This document shows positions 47,438 to 57,021 of a DNA stretch of 62,364 nucleotides, piece after piece (within the stretch, counting starts at the first letter, position 1; each line of letters starts with the position of its first letter). The notes below the pieces were generated by a model. That model ran no database searches and was not told the DNA's origin. It saw only the letters and a list, made by a program, of their open reading frames with translations. The translations under genes and the position numbers were made by a program. Source of the stretch: Alphaproteobacteria bacterium (GTDB lineage: Bacteria > Pseudomonadota > Alphaproteobacteria > Rhodobacterales > Rhodobacteraceae); contig JAUIDE010000012.1 of NCBI GenBank assembly GCA_030429105.1, positions 1-62,364 of the forward strand, in the 5' to 3' direction.

Positions 47438-49117
47438 TTGCTCTATTTTTCTCTCTGGAAGAAGGCGCTGGTCATCGGCCTCTGCCTTCTCGGCCTCGCG
47501 CTGGCTGCGCCGAACCTCGCCTATGACAGGGCGGACGACGCGGCGCTTGCGCGCGGCGAGATCGACAAGCTGACGGAGGCCGGGCTCAGCCCTTCCCCCG
47601 AGCTGGTCGAGCGGGCGAACGCCTGGCCGTCGTTCCTGCCGGCCAATGTCGTCAATCTCGGGCTCGACCTGCGGGGCGGCGCGCATCTGCTCGTCGAGGT
47701 TCGCATCGAGGACGTGATCGCGGAGCGGATGGAGGCGGTGCGCGCCGAGGCGCGGGACGCGCTCCGCGATGCGGGCGTCAGGCGCTACACCCGCCTCGTC
47801 GCGGCGGAGGACCGGGTTTCGGTCCGCATCACGGACGCCGCCGACATTCCCGCGGCGCGCGAGGCTTTGCAGGGCCTGGCGCAGCCGGTCTCCGACTTCA
47901 CGCTCGGGATCACGGCGCCCGATCTCGTCGTCTCCGAAGGGCCGGACCAGAGCCTTGTCGTCACCCTCTCCGAGGGCGCCGTGAAGGCGACGACGGACCG
48001 GACGATGGCGCAGAGCCTCGAGATCATCCGCCGCCGGGTGGATGAGGCCGGCACGCGCGAACCCTCGATCCAGCGGCAGGGCGAGCGGCGCATCCTCGTG
48101 CAGGTTCCCGGCGTCTCCTCCACGCTGGAGATCAAGGAGCTGATCGGCAAGACGGCGAAGCTCACCTTCCACCTCGTCGAGGGGCAGACGGGCGACCTGA
48201 CGCGCACCCCCGCGCCGGGGACCGCGATCTTCGCCGATGCGGACAATCCCGGCGCCGGCTACATCGTCGAGCGCCGCGCGCTCGTCACCGGCGACGAATT
48301 GAAGGACGCGCAGCCCGGTTTCGACGGGCAGACGGGCGAGCCGGTGGTCAACTTCCGCTTCGACACGTCCGGCGCGCGCAAGTTCGGCCGCGCGACGAGC
48401 GAGAATGTGGGCCGCCCCTTCGCCGTCGTGCTCGACGACGTGGTGATCACCGCCCCGGTGATCCGCGAACCGATCCTTGGCGGCTCGGGGCAGATTTCCG
48501 GCTCCTTCACGGTGGAGAGCGCGCAGCAGCTCGCCATCCTCCTCCGCGCCGGCGCGCTGCCCGCCTCGATCTCCTTCGAGGAGGAGCGGACGGTCGGCCC
48601 CGGGCTCGGGCAGGACAGCATCGAGGCCGGGCGGATCGCCACCGTGGTCGCCTTCGCCGCCGTGCTGATCTTCATGGTGGCGAGTTACGGCATGTTCGGC
48701 GTCTTCGCCAACATCGCGCTCATCATCAATGTCGGCCTCATCATGGGCATCCTGTCCCTGATCGGCGCGACGCTGACGTTGCCCGGCATCGCCGGCATCG
48801 TGCTGACCATCGGCATGGCGGTGGACGCGAACGTGCTGATCTTCGAGCGAATACGGGAAGAGCTGAAAGGCGGGAAGGCGGTCGCCCGCGCCATAGAGAC
48901 GGGTTACGAGCGCGCCTTCGGCGCCATCATCGACGCCAACATCACGACCTTCATCGCGGCGACGATCCTCTTCGCGATGGGCTCCGGCCCGGTCCGCGGC
49001 TTCGCGGTCACGCTCGCCATCGGCATTCTCACCTCGGTCTTCACCGCGGTGATGGTGACGCGGCTGATCGTGGCCACATGGTATCACCGCCGCCGGCCCA
49101 AGACGCTGACGGTCTGA
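47438..49117 (+). CDS. secD: Protein translocase subunit SecD
   Basis: A 559-residue inner-membrane protein that uses the proton gradient to complete secretion. It has an N-terminal helix, a large periplasmic P1 region, and six helices in all. NVVNLGLDLRGGAHLLVEV, LEIIRRRVDEAGTREPSIQRQG and AVDANVLIFERIREEL carry the SecD hallmarks. The start is TTG, 10 bases after GGGGAG. It is followed 10 bp later by secF. Confidence 0.96.
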   Translation: MLYFSLWKKALVIGLCLLGLALAAPNLAYDRADDAALARGEIDKLTEAGLSPSPELVERANAWPSFLPANVVNLGLDLRGGAHLLVEVRIEDVIAERMEAVRAEARDALRDAGVRRYTRLVAAEDRVSVRITDAADIPAAREALQGLAQPVSDFTLGITAPDLVVSEGPDQSLVVTLSEGAVKATTDRTMAQSLEIIRRRVDEAGTREPSIQRQGERRILVQVPGVSSTLEIKELIGKTAKLTFHLVEGQTGDLTRTPAPGTAIFADADNPGAGYIVERRALVTGDELKDAQPGFDGQTGEPVVNFRFDTSGARKFGRATSENVGRPFAVVLDDVVITAPVIREPILGGSGQISGSFTVESAQQLAILLRAGALPASISFEEERTVGPGLGQDSIEAGRIATVVAFAAVLIFMVASYGMFGVFANIALIINVGLIMGILSLIGATLTLPGIAGIVLTIGMAVDANVLIFERIREELKGGKAVARAIETGYERAFGAIIDANITTFIAATILFAMGSGPVRGFAVTLAIGILTSVFTAVMVTRLIVATWYHRRRPKTLTV

Positions 49118-49127
49118 GGAGGGCGCC

Positions 49128-50084
49128 ATGCGATTGAAGCTCGTTCCCGAAGACACGCATATCAACTTCATCGGCCACGGCCGAAAGTTCATCGCGGCCA
49201 GCCTTGTGGCGATGGTGGCGGCGGTGGTCGTCTTCCTCTCCCAGGGGCTGAATTTCGGCGTCGATTTCCGCGGCGGCGCGCTGATCGAGATCCGGACGGA
49301 CGGGCCGGCGGACCTTGCGCGGATCCGCGGGATCGTCGGCGGGCTCGGCCTCGGCGATGCGACGGTGCAGGAATTCGGCGATCCGAACGAGGTTCTGATC
49401 CAGATCGCCGCCGACGCCGTGGTCGAGGGGCAGCCGACGCCGGACGAGATCGTGCTCCGCGCGCTCAAGGCCGAGCTCGGGGAGATCGAGCTGCGCCGGG
49501 TCGAGTTCGTCGGCCCGAAGGTTTCGGGCGAGCTGATCCAGGCGGGCATCCTCGCCGTTCTGCTCAGCCTCGTCGCGGTGATGATCTATGTCTGGCTGCG
49601 CTTCGAATGGCAGTTCGCGGTCGGCGCCGTCGCCTCGCTGGCGCATGACGTGCTGCTGACGATCGGGCTCTTCTCGCTCATCCAGCTCGAATTCAACCTC
49701 TCCATCGTCGCCGCGCTTCTCACCATCGTCGGCTATTCGCTGAACGACACCGTGGTCGTCTATGACCGGGTGCGGGAGAATTTGCGCCGCTACAAGGCGA
49801 TGCCGATGATGGAGCTGCTCAACCTCTCGGTGAACGAGACGCTGAGCCGGACGACGATGACCTCGCTCACCACGCTCATCGCGCTCATCGCGCTCTACAC
49901 GCTCGGCGGGGAGGTGATCCGCGGCTTCACCTTCGGGATGATCTGGGGGATCGTGATCGGCACCTATTCGTCGATCTTCATCGCGGCGATGATCGTGATG
50001 ATGCTCGGCGTGAAGCGCGACTGGTCCAAGCCCGAGGATGGCGGGCCCGCGGGCGTCCAGTTCGGCGCGCCGGACGCGCCCTGA
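49128..50084 (+). CDS. secF: Protein translocase subunit SecF
   Basis: A 318-residue partner of SecD with six membrane helices and a short periplasmic domain. Motifs include NFGVDFRGGALIEI, VEFVGPKVSGELIQAG, YVWLRFEWQFAVGAVASLAHD and SLNDTVVVYDRVRENLR. The last holds the Asp/Arg pair tied to proton movement. A GGAGGGCGCC ribosome binding site precedes the ATG. The gene ends 1 bp before the Mth938-like gene. Confidence 0.96.
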   Translation: MRLKLVPEDTHINFIGHGRKFIAASLVAMVAAVVVFLSQGLNFGVDFRGGALIEIRTDGPADLARIRGIVGGLGLGDATVQEFGDPNEVLIQIAADAVVEGQPTPDEIVLRALKAELGEIELRRVEFVGPKVSGELIQAGILAVLLSLVAVMIYVWLRFEWQFAVGAVASLAHDVLLTIGLFSLIQLEFNLSIVAALLTIVGYSLNDTVVVYDRVRENLRRYKAMPMMELLNLSVNETLSRTTMTSLTTLIALIALYTLGGEVIRGFTFGMIWGIVIGTYSSIFIAAMIVMMLGVKRDWSKPEDGGPAGVQFGAPDAP

Positions 50085-50085
50085 G

Positions 50086-50454
50086 ATGCGCGTCACCGAG
50101 ATCGACTTTTCCGGCCCGCCGCCGATCGACGCCTATGGCGGCGGCGGCTTCCGGCTCTCGGGCGCGTTCCATGAGGGCGGGCTGCTCCTCACCCCTTCCG
50201 GCGTCGCAGGCTGGCCGGTTTCCGGCGCGCCGGCGGAGGCGGATTTCGCCGCCGTGATCGCGGAGGCCGCTTCCATCGACGTGCTGCTGATCGGCATGGG
50301 GGCGGAGATCGCGCCGCTGGATCATGCCGCGCGCCGGGCGCTCGAATCGGCGGGGATCGGGGCGGAGGTCATGTCCACCGGTTCGGCCTGCCGCACCTAC
50401 AACGTGCTGCTTTCCGAGGGGCGGCGCGTGGCGGCGGCGCTTATCGCCGTCTGA
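50086..50454 (+). CDS. Mth938-like domain-containing protein (DUF498)
   Basis: A 122-residue protein of the Mth938/NDUFAF3-like family. Its features are INAYGGGGFRLSG-like N-terminus (IDAYGGGGFRLSGAFHEGGLL), LLIGMGAEIAPLD and VMSTGSACRTYNVLLSEGRRVAAALI. Mitochondrial relatives act in complex I assembly, and the bacterial role is unproven. It sits 1 bp after secF, a constant neighbour in alphaproteobacteria, so expression is probably coupled to the Sec operon. Confidence 0.92.
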   Translation: MRVTEIDFSGPPPIDAYGGGGFRLSGAFHEGGLLLTPSGVAGWPVSGAPAEADFAAVIAEAASIDVLLIGMGAEIAPLDHAARRALESAGIGAEVMSTGSACRTYNVLLSEGRRVAAALIAV

Positions 50455-50564
50455 CCCGGAACGCTTCGGCCTGTCGCCCGTTCCGTGACTGAGGGGGGTG
50501 CGACGGCGCGCGAACCGCGCTATATCGCCCCCGGACGAAACCCCGACAGAAGAGAGGGACAACC

Positions 50565-51176
50565 ATGGCTTTCGACCTTCCCGACCTGCCCTACGCCCAC
50601 GATGCGCTCGCCGCCGGCGGCATGTCGAAGGAGACGCTGGAATATCACCACGACCTTCACCACAAGGCCTATGCCGACAACGGCGCGAAGCTGCTGGCCG
50701 GCTCCGGCCATGAGGGCAAGAGCCTCGAGGACATCGTGAAGGCGACCTATCAGGCCGGCGCCGTCGCCCAGTCCGGCCTCTTCAACAACGCCTCGCAGAT
50801 GTGGAACCACAACGAGTTCTGGACGATGATGGGGCCGAAGGGCCGCGCCATGCCCTCCGAGCTTGAAAAGCGGATCACGGACGCGTTCGGCTCGGTCGAC
50901 CAGTTCAAGGCGGATTTCTCCGCCGCGGGCGCCGGGCAGTTCGGCTCCGGCTGGTGCTGGCTGGTGAAGGACGGCGACGCGCTGAAGGTCACGAAGACCG
51001 AGAACGGCGTGAACCCGCTCTGCTTCGGGCAGACCGCGCTTCTCGGCTGCGACGTGTGGGAGCATTCCTACTACATCGACTTCCGCAACAAGCGGCCGGC
51101 CTATCTCTCCAACTTCCTCGAGAACCTTGTGAACTGGGAGAACGTGGCGGAGCGGCTGGCGAAGGCCGGCGGCTGA
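50565..51176 (+). CDS. sodB: Superoxide dismutase, Fe/Mn family (Fe-type)
   Basis: A 203-residue cytosolic enzyme that dismutes superoxide. Metal ligands are visible as the His in LEYHHDLHHKAY, the His in QMWNHNEFW, and the Asp and His in CDVWEHSYYIDFRNKRPAYL. The QMWNHNEFW and GSGWCWLV segments fit the iron type better than the manganese type. A GAGAGGGACAACC ribosome binding site precedes the ATG. A GC-rich hairpin follows the stop. Confidence 0.95.
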   Translation: MAFDLPDLPYAHDALAAGGMSKETLEYHHDLHHKAYADNGAKLLAGSGHEGKSLEDIVKATYQAGAVAQSGLFNNASQMWNHNEFWTMMGPKGRAMPSELEKRITDAFGSVDQFKADFSAAGAGQFGSGWCWLVKDGDALKVTKTENGVNPLCFGQTALLGCDVWEHSYYIDFRNKRPAYLSNFLENLVNWENVAERLAKAGG

Positions 51177-51188
51177 CGATCCGGGGCA

Positions 51189-51206
51189 GGGGCCCTGCGG
51201 GGCCCC
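51189..51206. terminator. GC hairpin between convergent sodB and DMT genes
   Basis: GGGGCCC and GGGCCCC form a perfect 7-bp stem with loop TGCG, 12 bp past sodB and 4 bp past the end of the DMT gene. It could serve as a bidirectional terminator, although T-tracts are lacking. Confidence 0.45.
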
Positions 51207-51210
51207 GCCC

Positions 51211-52134
51211 TCACCCCTGCGGCGTCATCACCTTCCGCGCCCGCGCGCGTTCGATGCCGAGCTGGCGCTCCCGCCAGATGATGATGCCGCCGCCCAGCAC
51301 CGTCAGCGCCGCTCCGGCCAGCATGAAGACGGTCGGCGCCTCGGCGAAGATGAACCATCCGATCAGCATGGCGAGGATGATCTGCGCGTAGTCGAAGGGC
51401 GCGATCACCGAGGTTTCCGCGTGGCGGTAGGAAAGGGTCAGCAGCACCTGCCCGAGCCCGCCGAGAAGGCCGGCGAAGATGAGGAGCGCGGTCGTCTCGC
51501 CGCCCGGCAGGGTCCAGCCGAAAGGGGCGGAGAGGAGGGAGAGGACGGTCGAGGTCAGCGAGAAGTAGATCACGATGGCGCCCGTCGTCTCCGTCGAGAC
51601 GAGCTTGCGGACGAAGACCTGCGCGAGCGCGGCGAAGACGGCGGCGAGGAGCGCGGCGAAGGCGCCCACGCTCTCCATCGTCGTGACCTCGCCGGCGTTG
51701 ATTTCCGAAAGCCGCGGCCAGATCACCAGCGTCACCCCGGCGAGGCCGAGCGCCACGGCGAAGAGCCGGTAGAGGCGGATCGTCTCCCCGAGGAACATCG
51801 CCGCGAAGATCGTCGCCAGGATCGGCGCGGCGAAGCCGATGGCCACAGCCTCCGGCAGGGGGATGAGCCCGAGCGCGAGGAAGGAGAAGCCCATCGCCGC
51901 GGAGCCCACGAAGCCGCGCCAGAGATGCCCGGCGGGGTTCGCCGTGCGGAGCGCGCGGGGGAACTCCCCCGTCGCCCAGAGCCAGAGGAGAACGGGCGGG
52001 ATCGCGAAGAGCGAGCGGAAGAACATCTGCTCCCCCGGCGGCGCCTCATCCGCCGTCGCCTTGATGATCGCCGACATCGCCATGAAGACGCAGACGGAGA
52101 GAAGCTTGAAGCCGATGCCGCGGACGGGGTTCAT
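51211..52134 (-). CDS. DMT family transporter (EamA domains)
   Basis: A 307-residue inner-membrane carrier with 10 predicted helices arranged as two EamA repeats. The first ends near PRLSEINAG; the second begins near [25 protein letters not shown] and includes [33 protein letters not shown]. Such proteins export or import metabolites; the substrate is unknown. The ATG at 52134 begins [14 protein letters not shown]. It is monocistronic and converges on sodB. Confidence 0.92.
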   Translation of the reverse strand: MNPVRGIGFKLLSVCVFMAMSAIIKATADEAPPGEQMFFRSLFAIPPVLLWLWATGEFPRALRTANPAGHLWRGFVGSAAMGFSFLALGLIPLPEAVAIGFAAPILATIFAAMFLGETIRLYRLFAVALGLAGVTLVIWPRLSEINAGEVTTMESVGAFAALLAAVFAALAQVFVRKLVSTETTGAIVIYFSLTSTVLSLLSAPFGWTLPGGETTALLIFAGLLGGLGQVLLTLSYRHAETSVIAPFDYAQIILAMLIGWFIFAEAPTVFMLAGAALTVLGGGIIIWRERQLGIERARARKVMTPQG

Positions 52135-52189
52135 GGGGCAGCCATAGCGCCGGGAACGCGACCGGAGAAGCGCGGCCTTCGCAGGGCCG

Positions 52190-52882
52190 CTATTCCCTCA
52201 CCGAAAGAATGGCCTCCATCGGCTTCTTCATGCGCGCGACTGCGGGCGCCGTCGCACCCTCCGCCGGATGGCCGACGGCGAGGATCATCACCGGCTTTTC
52301 CGAGGCGGGGCGGCCGAGCGCGCCGTTGAGGAAGCGCATCGGGTTCGGCGTGTGCGTGAGCATGGCGAGCCCGGCCTTGTGGAGCGCCGCGATCAGGAAG
52401 CCGGTGGCGATGCCGACGCTTTCGGGGACGTAGTAGTTCTTGTAGCGCGTCCCGTCCGCGAATTCGCCCCAGCGCTGCGCGAAGACGACGATGAGCCAGG
52501 GGGCGATTTCGAGATGCGGCTTTTCCGGCCCGGTGCCGAGCGGCTCCAGCGCCTTGATCCACTCATCCCCGCCGCCGCCGGCGTAGAAGGCGCGCTCTTC
52601 CTCCTCCGCCGCCTCGCGGATGGCGCGCTTCGTCTCCGCGTCGCCCACGGCGCAGAAGAACCACGGTTGATGATTGGCGCCGGAGGGGGCGGAGCCCGCG
52701 GTCATCACCGCCGCCTCGATCGCCGCGCGGGGCACGGGGCGGGGGGAAAAGTCCCGGATCGTCCAGCGGCTCTCCATCTCCGCGCGGAAGGCTTCGGCGG
52801 CGGCGACGGTCTCCTCGTCGCTCCGCTCCGGGCGCGGGGGGAGGGGAATCGCCTCGTATTTCAGGCTGTCTTTCGCGAACAT
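52190..52882 (-). CDS. Nitroreductase family protein
   Basis: A 230-residue flavoprotein of the nitroreductase fold, which typically binds FMN and reduces nitro, quinone or related groups with NAD(P)H. Visible parts are [22 protein letters not shown] (FMN-binding Arg-rich start), [15 protein letters not shown] (flavin site), and [29 protein letters not shown]. The preferred substrate is unknown. It lies 15 bp downstream of the DUF1194 gene, perhaps in one unit. Confidence 0.92.
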   Translation of the reverse strand: MFAKDSLKYEAIPLPPRPERSDEETVAAAEAFRAEMESRWTIRDFSPRPVPRAAIEAAVMTAGSAPSGANHQPWFFCAVGDAETKRAIREAAEEEERAFYAGGGGDEWIKALEPLGTGPEKPHLEIAPWLIVVFAQRWGEFADGTRYKNYYVPESVGIATGFLIAALHKAGLAMLTHTPNPMRFLNGALGRPASEKPVMILAVGHPAEGATAPAVARMKKPMEAILSVRE

Positions 52883-52897
52883 CGGGGTCTCATCGGT

Positions 52898-53686
52898 TCA
52901 GGGGCCGCCCCAGACATCCCGGAACCGCTCCCAGATCTTCTCGCCGATCATGCAGTCATAGGCCGGCGCTTCAGCCGTGAACTGCGCGCGGTGGACGAGC
53001 GGCGGGCCGGCCAGCTCCTGCACGATCTTCATCCGCACCGCCGCCGGGAATTCCTCCCATGTCCGGACGGGAACGACGAAGGCGCCCGGGCCGCCGATCA
53101 CGCAGGCCTCGTAGTATTTGTCCAGATCGTCGAGATTCCAGCGGAGGCCGAGCCCTTCCTCCGTCATCAGCGGCAAGCCGTTGATGACGAAGCCGGCGGC
53201 GATGGCGTCGTCCCGCGCGTGATGCACGGGGCGGCCCTGATTGTTCGGCCCGTCGCCGGAGACGTCGATCACCTGCCGCCAGCTCTCGAATCCGTTCGTC
53301 GCGAAATCCGCTGCGGCGTAGTCGAGCGCGCCGGAGATCGAGGTGCGCCGCATCGCCTCCTCGAAATTCGCGGTGATGGAGGCGGCGACGGCGATGGCGT
53401 CCTCCGGGTGCTCGATCATCGTCCAGGGGACGACGACGCGCTGCGAATCCGGCCCGGCCCATTCGACATAGGTGAGCGCGATGCGGCCGAGGAAGCCCTT
53501 GCCGATGGCGGCGAGCACCTCGTCCGACACCAGCGCCTCGGCGTATCCGCGCCGCTGGATCTCCAGCTCCCGCGGGGTCATGGAGCGGGAGACGTCCACG
53601 GCGAGGAAGAGCTCCACGTCAACCTCGATGTCCTGCGCGGCGGCGGGCGCGGCGAGAAGGAGCAGTGCGGCGAGCGTCATGCGCAT
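52898..53686 (-). CDS. DUF1194 domain-containing exported protein (VWA-like)
   Basis: A 262-residue protein with a Sec signal (LAALLLLAAPAAAQ) and a DUF1194 body related to von Willebrand A domains. LFLAVDVSRSMTPREL holds a MIDAS-like DxSxS pattern, and VIDVSGDGPNNQGRPV is a second family block. It should be periplasmic or secreted and bind a metal ion or partner protein. Its function is unknown. It lies just downstream (on the minus strand) of the AT-rich mrr insertion. Confidence 0.9.
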   Translation of the reverse strand: MRMTLAALLLLAAPAAAQDIEVDVELFLAVDVSRSMTPRELEIQRRGYAEALVSDEVLAAIGKGFLGRIALTYVEWAGPDSQRVVVPWTMIEHPEDAIAVAASITANFEEAMRRTSISGALDYAAADFATNGFESWRQVIDVSGDGPNNQGRPVHHARDDAIAAGFVINGLPLMTEEGLGLRWNLDDLDKYYEACVIGGPGAFVVPVRTWEEFPAAVRMKIVQELAGPPLVHRAQFTAEAPAYDCMIGEKIWERFRDVWGGP

Positions 53687-53743
53687 GACATGATGATGCG
53701 CCAGAGGCGGGGGGCTGTCGAGAAAAAGGCGCGTGAAGGCGGC

Positions 53744-54646
53744 CTACACCTTCGAGAACCACTCCTTGTCTATCGAAACCTCCGGTTTCATGACGGTTCG
53801 GACGCCCAACTCCCTCTCCCTTAGGAGTTCGCACAGTCGGTCGCCATCAATCAAGTCAATCGCAATCGCGCCGTCGCGGGTGGCCTCTTCGGACGCTTGC
53901 GCGGTGAAGGTGGCTGTTGTGATGAACAGTCCCTTATCGGCTCGGCCCTGTAGCGCACCTCTGAAATCACGAATCTCCTTCGCACCTACGCTTGACGACC
54001 ATTTCTTACATTGAAAATATACTTGAAATGTTACAAGGCCTACACGAAGGACGCCTACTCCATCAATTCCGCCGTCGCCACTTTTTCCCCGAACTTCAAC
54101 TTTAATGAAGCCACTCTCGCGCAATAGACGTTGAGAGAGACGCTCAAATGCCGACGCCTCCATTGATCTGAGCGTAGCAATCAGGCTCGATTTCCAGTCA
54201 ATATTGTCATCGCTAGTCTCCTCTGGTTGCGAGATTGGAGTCTCAGGAGTAGACTTCTCGTCGCGTTTCGCTAGCCTCTTTTGTCGGCTCCTCTCTCGCT
54301 CCTGTGCATTGACAGTATCATAAATCGCCTTGATTTCACCTAGGCTTTTCAGTCTCTCGCCAAGTTCTGTTAGCGCCCAAACTCCACGTGAAGAGTTCTG
54401 TATTGCTTCTCCACGCTTTAGGTAAGTTCTCGCCCACGACATATAGTAATTGTACCTACGATAATAGCCGTCTGGCATTAAGTGACTCTGTTCATCTTCA
54501 CTTATTTGTTCCGCTTCGGCAACAGTATCATCAATTTCTTGAATACTAGCGGAGCCGCCAAGCACTCTAAGTGCCGCTAGTGTAGCTTGCATCATAACCG
54601 GTAAATCCGGAAATCCAGTAGCCTCGATCCTTAGTCTTTTGGTCAA
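53744..54646 (-). CDS. mrr: Mrr-type restriction endonuclease (type IV)
   Basis: A 300-residue nuclease of the Mrr family, which cuts DNA carrying foreign modified bases. The N-terminal part (1-105) is an Mrr_N winged helix (YYMSWARTYLKRGEAIQ, GVWALTELG). After a charged linker the PD-(D/E)XK domain has FERLSQRLLRESGF, SGDGGIDG (189-196) and FQCKKW (211-216), with the catalytic D/QxK pattern intact. It starts with TTG behind GAGGGGAAC. The gene is visibly more AT-rich than both neighbours, as expected for a horizontally acquired defence gene. Confidence 0.92.
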   Translation of the reverse strand: MTKRLRIEATGFPDLPVMMQATLAALRVLGGSASIQEIDDTVAEAEQISEDEQSHLMPDGYYRRYNYYMSWARTYLKRGEAIQNSSRGVWALTELGERLKSLGEIKAIYDTVNAQERERSRQKRLAKRDEKSTPETPISQPEETSDDNIDWKSSLIATLRSMEASAFERLSQRLLRESGFIKVEVRGKSGDGGIDGVGVLRVGLVTFQVYFQCKKWSSSVGAKEIRDFRGALQGRADKGLFITTATFTAQASEEATRDGAIAIDLIDGDRLCELLRERELGVRTVMKPEVSIDKEWFSKV

Positions 54647-54674
54647 AGAGTTCCCCTCTCCGCTTTAATAAGCC

Positions 54675-56966
54675 TCACCCGCATTTCGAATGCCCGCAGC
54701 TCCCGCAGGTCATGCAGCCTTCCACCATGCGCATTCCCCGCGCGCCGCAGGCGGGGCAGGCGGGGCCGGCGGGGCGGTCGCCGACGGCGAGGCGTTGCGC
54801 CTCCGGGTCGGCCTTCAGGCCGAGGCCTTCGCCGGCGATGAAGCCGGTCTCCACCAGGTGCCGCTCGATCACGCCGCCGATGGCCGCGAGGATGGAGGGG
54901 ACGTAGCGGCCCTCCATCCAGGCGCCGCCGCGCGGGTCGAACACCGCCTTCAGCTCCTCGACGACGAAGCTCACGTCCCCGCCGCGGCGGAAAACGGCGG
55001 AGATCATGCGCGTCAGCGCGACCGTCCAGGCGAAATGCTCCATGTTCTTCGAGTTGATGAACACCTCGAAGGGCCGCCGCCGCCCGCCGATCACCACGTC
55101 GTTGATGGTGATGTAGATGGCGTGCTCGCTTTCCGGCCATTTCAGCTTGTAGGTCGCGCCGTCGAGCGCCTGGGGTCGGTCCAGCGGGCGGGACATGTAG
55201 ACGACCTCGCCTGTGGCGTGCGCGGCCGGCGCCTCGTTTTCCGCGACAGCCTCCACCTTCTCGGCGGCCGGCGCCTCGACGGAGAGAACGGAGCCCGTCA
55301 CCTCGTTGGGCCGGTAGGTGGTGCAGCCCTTCAGCCCGCTCTCGTATGCGAGGCGATAGACGGCCTCGAACGCTTCGAAGGCGATGTCGGCGGGGCAGTT
55401 GATCGTCTTGGAGATGGAGCTTTCGACATAGGGTTGCGCGGCGGCCTGCATCCGAACATGCTCCTCCGGCGTCAGCTCCTGCGCGGTGACGAAATGATCG
55501 GGGAGGGGGGCGGCGCCGTGCTTCTCCCGCCAGAGGCGGACGGCGAAATCCTCCACCAGCTCCTCCTTCCGCCCGCCGTCCGGCAGCAGCACCTTGCGGG
55601 TGTAGGCATGAGCGAAGACGGGCTCGATGCCGGAGGAGACGTTGCCGGCGAGGAGGGAGATCGTGCCCGTCGGCGCGATGGAGGTGAGGAGGGCGTTGCG
55701 GACGCCGTGGGCGGCGATCTCCGCCTTCACGTCTTCGTCCAGCGCGGAGACGGTTTCGGTGGCGAGGTATTTTTCCCGGTCGAAGAGCGGGAAGGGCCCC
55801 TTTTCCGCGGCTAGGCGCGTGGAGGCGAGGAAGGCCTCGCGCTGGATCGCCTTCATCCAGCGCCCGGTCTCCGCCGCCGCTTCCTCGCTCCCGTAGCGGA
55901 GGCCGACCATCGCCAGCGCGTCCGCGAGGCCGGTGACGCCGAGCCCGATGCGCCGCTTCGCCCGCGCCTCGGCCTCCTGCTGGGGGAGGGGGAAGCGGGA
56001 GACGTCCACCACGTTGTCCATCATACGGACGGCGGTGGCGACGAGCCGGGCGAGGGCCGCCTCGTCGAGCCGCGCGGCGGCCTCGAACGGGGCCTCGACC
56101 AGCGCGGCGAGGTTCACCGAGCCGAGGAGGCAGGCGCCGTAGGGCGGCAGCGGCTGCTCCCCGCACGGGTTCGTCGCCGCGATCGTCTCGACGTAATTCA
56201 GCGGGTTCCTGCGGTTGATCCGGTCGATGAAGATGACGCCCGGCTCCGCCACGTCATAGGTCGCGCGCATGATCCGGTCCCACAGCGCGCGGGCGGGGAG
56301 GGTGCGGAAGATGCGGCCGCCGAAGACGAGATCCCAGGGCAGGTCGGCCTCCACCGCCGCCATGAAATCGTCCGTCGCCAGGACGGAGAGATTGAACATG
56401 CGGAGGCGCGCAGGGTCCCGCTTCGCCTCGATGAAGGCCTCGATGTCCGGATGGTCGCAGCGCATCACCGCCATCATCGCGCCGCGGCGGGAGCCGGCGG
56501 ACATGATGGTGCGGCACATCGCGTCCCACACGTCCATGAAGGAGAGGGGGCCGGACGCGTCCGCCCCGACGCCCTTCACCGGCGCGCCCTTCGGCCGGAG
56601 CGTGGAGAAATCGTAGCCGATGCCGCCGCCCTGCTGCATCGTCAGCGCGGCTTCCTTCAGCGCGTCGAAGATGCCGGCCATCGTGTCCGGCACCTTGCCC
56701 ATGACGAAGCAGTTGAAGAGCGTCACGTCCCGCGCCGCGCCGGCGCCGGCGACGATGCGGCCGGCGGGGAGGAAGCGGAAGCCTTCGAGCGCGGCGCGGA
56801 ATTCCGGCTCCCATTTCGCCGGCTCAGCCTCCGCCGCGGCGAGGGCGCGGGCGATTCGCGACCATGTGTCCGCCACCGTCACGTCCAGGGGCGTTCCCTC
56901 CGGCGACTTCAGCCGGTATTTCATGTCCCAGATCTGCTCGGCGATGGGGGCGGCGAAGGCTGTCAT
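54675..56966 (-). CDS. nrdJ: Class II (adenosylcobalamin-dependent) ribonucleoside-diphosphate reductase
   Basis: A 763-residue reductase that makes deoxyribonucleotides with a B12-derived radical, so it works with or without oxygen. FRFLPAGRIVAGAG, NPCGEQPLPPYGACLLGSVNL (active-site Cys) and APTGTISLLAGNVSSGIEP are typical. The C-terminus carries a Cys-rich module, CPACGARGMRMVEGCMTCGSCG. The ATG at 56966 follows CGGGAGAC; a longer frame overlaps the divergent DUF1489 gene. A perfect LexA-type box lies 21 bp upstream. Confidence 0.95.
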   Translation of the reverse strand: MTAFAAPIAEQIWDMKYRLKSPEGTPLDVTVADTWSRIARALAAAEAEPAKWEPEFRAALEGFRFLPAGRIVAGAGAARDVTLFNCFVMGKVPDTMAGIFDALKEAALTMQQGGGIGYDFSTLRPKGAPVKGVGADASGPLSFMDVWDAMCRTIMSAGSRRGAMMAVMRCDHPDIEAFIEAKRDPARLRMFNLSVLATDDFMAAVEADLPWDLVFGGRIFRTLPARALWDRIMRATYDVAEPGVIFIDRINRRNPLNYVETIAATNPCGEQPLPPYGACLLGSVNLAALVEAPFEAAARLDEAALARLVATAVRMMDNVVDVSRFPLPQQEAEARAKRRIGLGVTGLADALAMVGLRYGSEEAAAETGRWMKAIQREAFLASTRLAAEKGPFPLFDREKYLATETVSALDEDVKAEIAAHGVRNALLTSIAPTGTISLLAGNVSSGIEPVFAHAYTRKVLLPDGGRKEELVEDFAVRLWREKHGAAPLPDHFVTAQELTPEEHVRMQAAAQPYVESSISKTINCPADIAFEAFEAVYRLAYESGLKGCTTYRPNEVTGSVLSVEAPAAEKVEAVAENEAPAAHATGEVVYMSRPLDRPQALDGATYKLKWPESEHAIYITINDVVIGGRRRPFEVFINSKNMEHFAWTVALTRMISAVFRRGGDVSFVVEELKAVFDPRGGAWMEGRYVPSILAAIGGVIERHLVETGFIAGEGLGLKADPEAQRLAVGDRPAGPACPACGARGMRMVEGCMTCGSCGHSKCG

Positions 56967-56986
56967 CCGTTGTCTCCCGTCGGGCC

Positions 56987-57001
56987 GAACATAATAAGAA
57001 C
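56987..57001. promoter_or_regulatory. LexA (SOS) box between nrdJ and the DUF1489 gene
   Basis: GAACATAATAAGAAC matches the alphaproteobacterial LexA consensus GAAC-N7-GAAC exactly, with an AT-rich spacer. It sits in the 55-bp divergent gap, about 20 bp from each start. One site could control both genes. Confidence 0.7.
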
Positions 57002-57021
57002 AGACAGGCGGTTCGGCAAGC

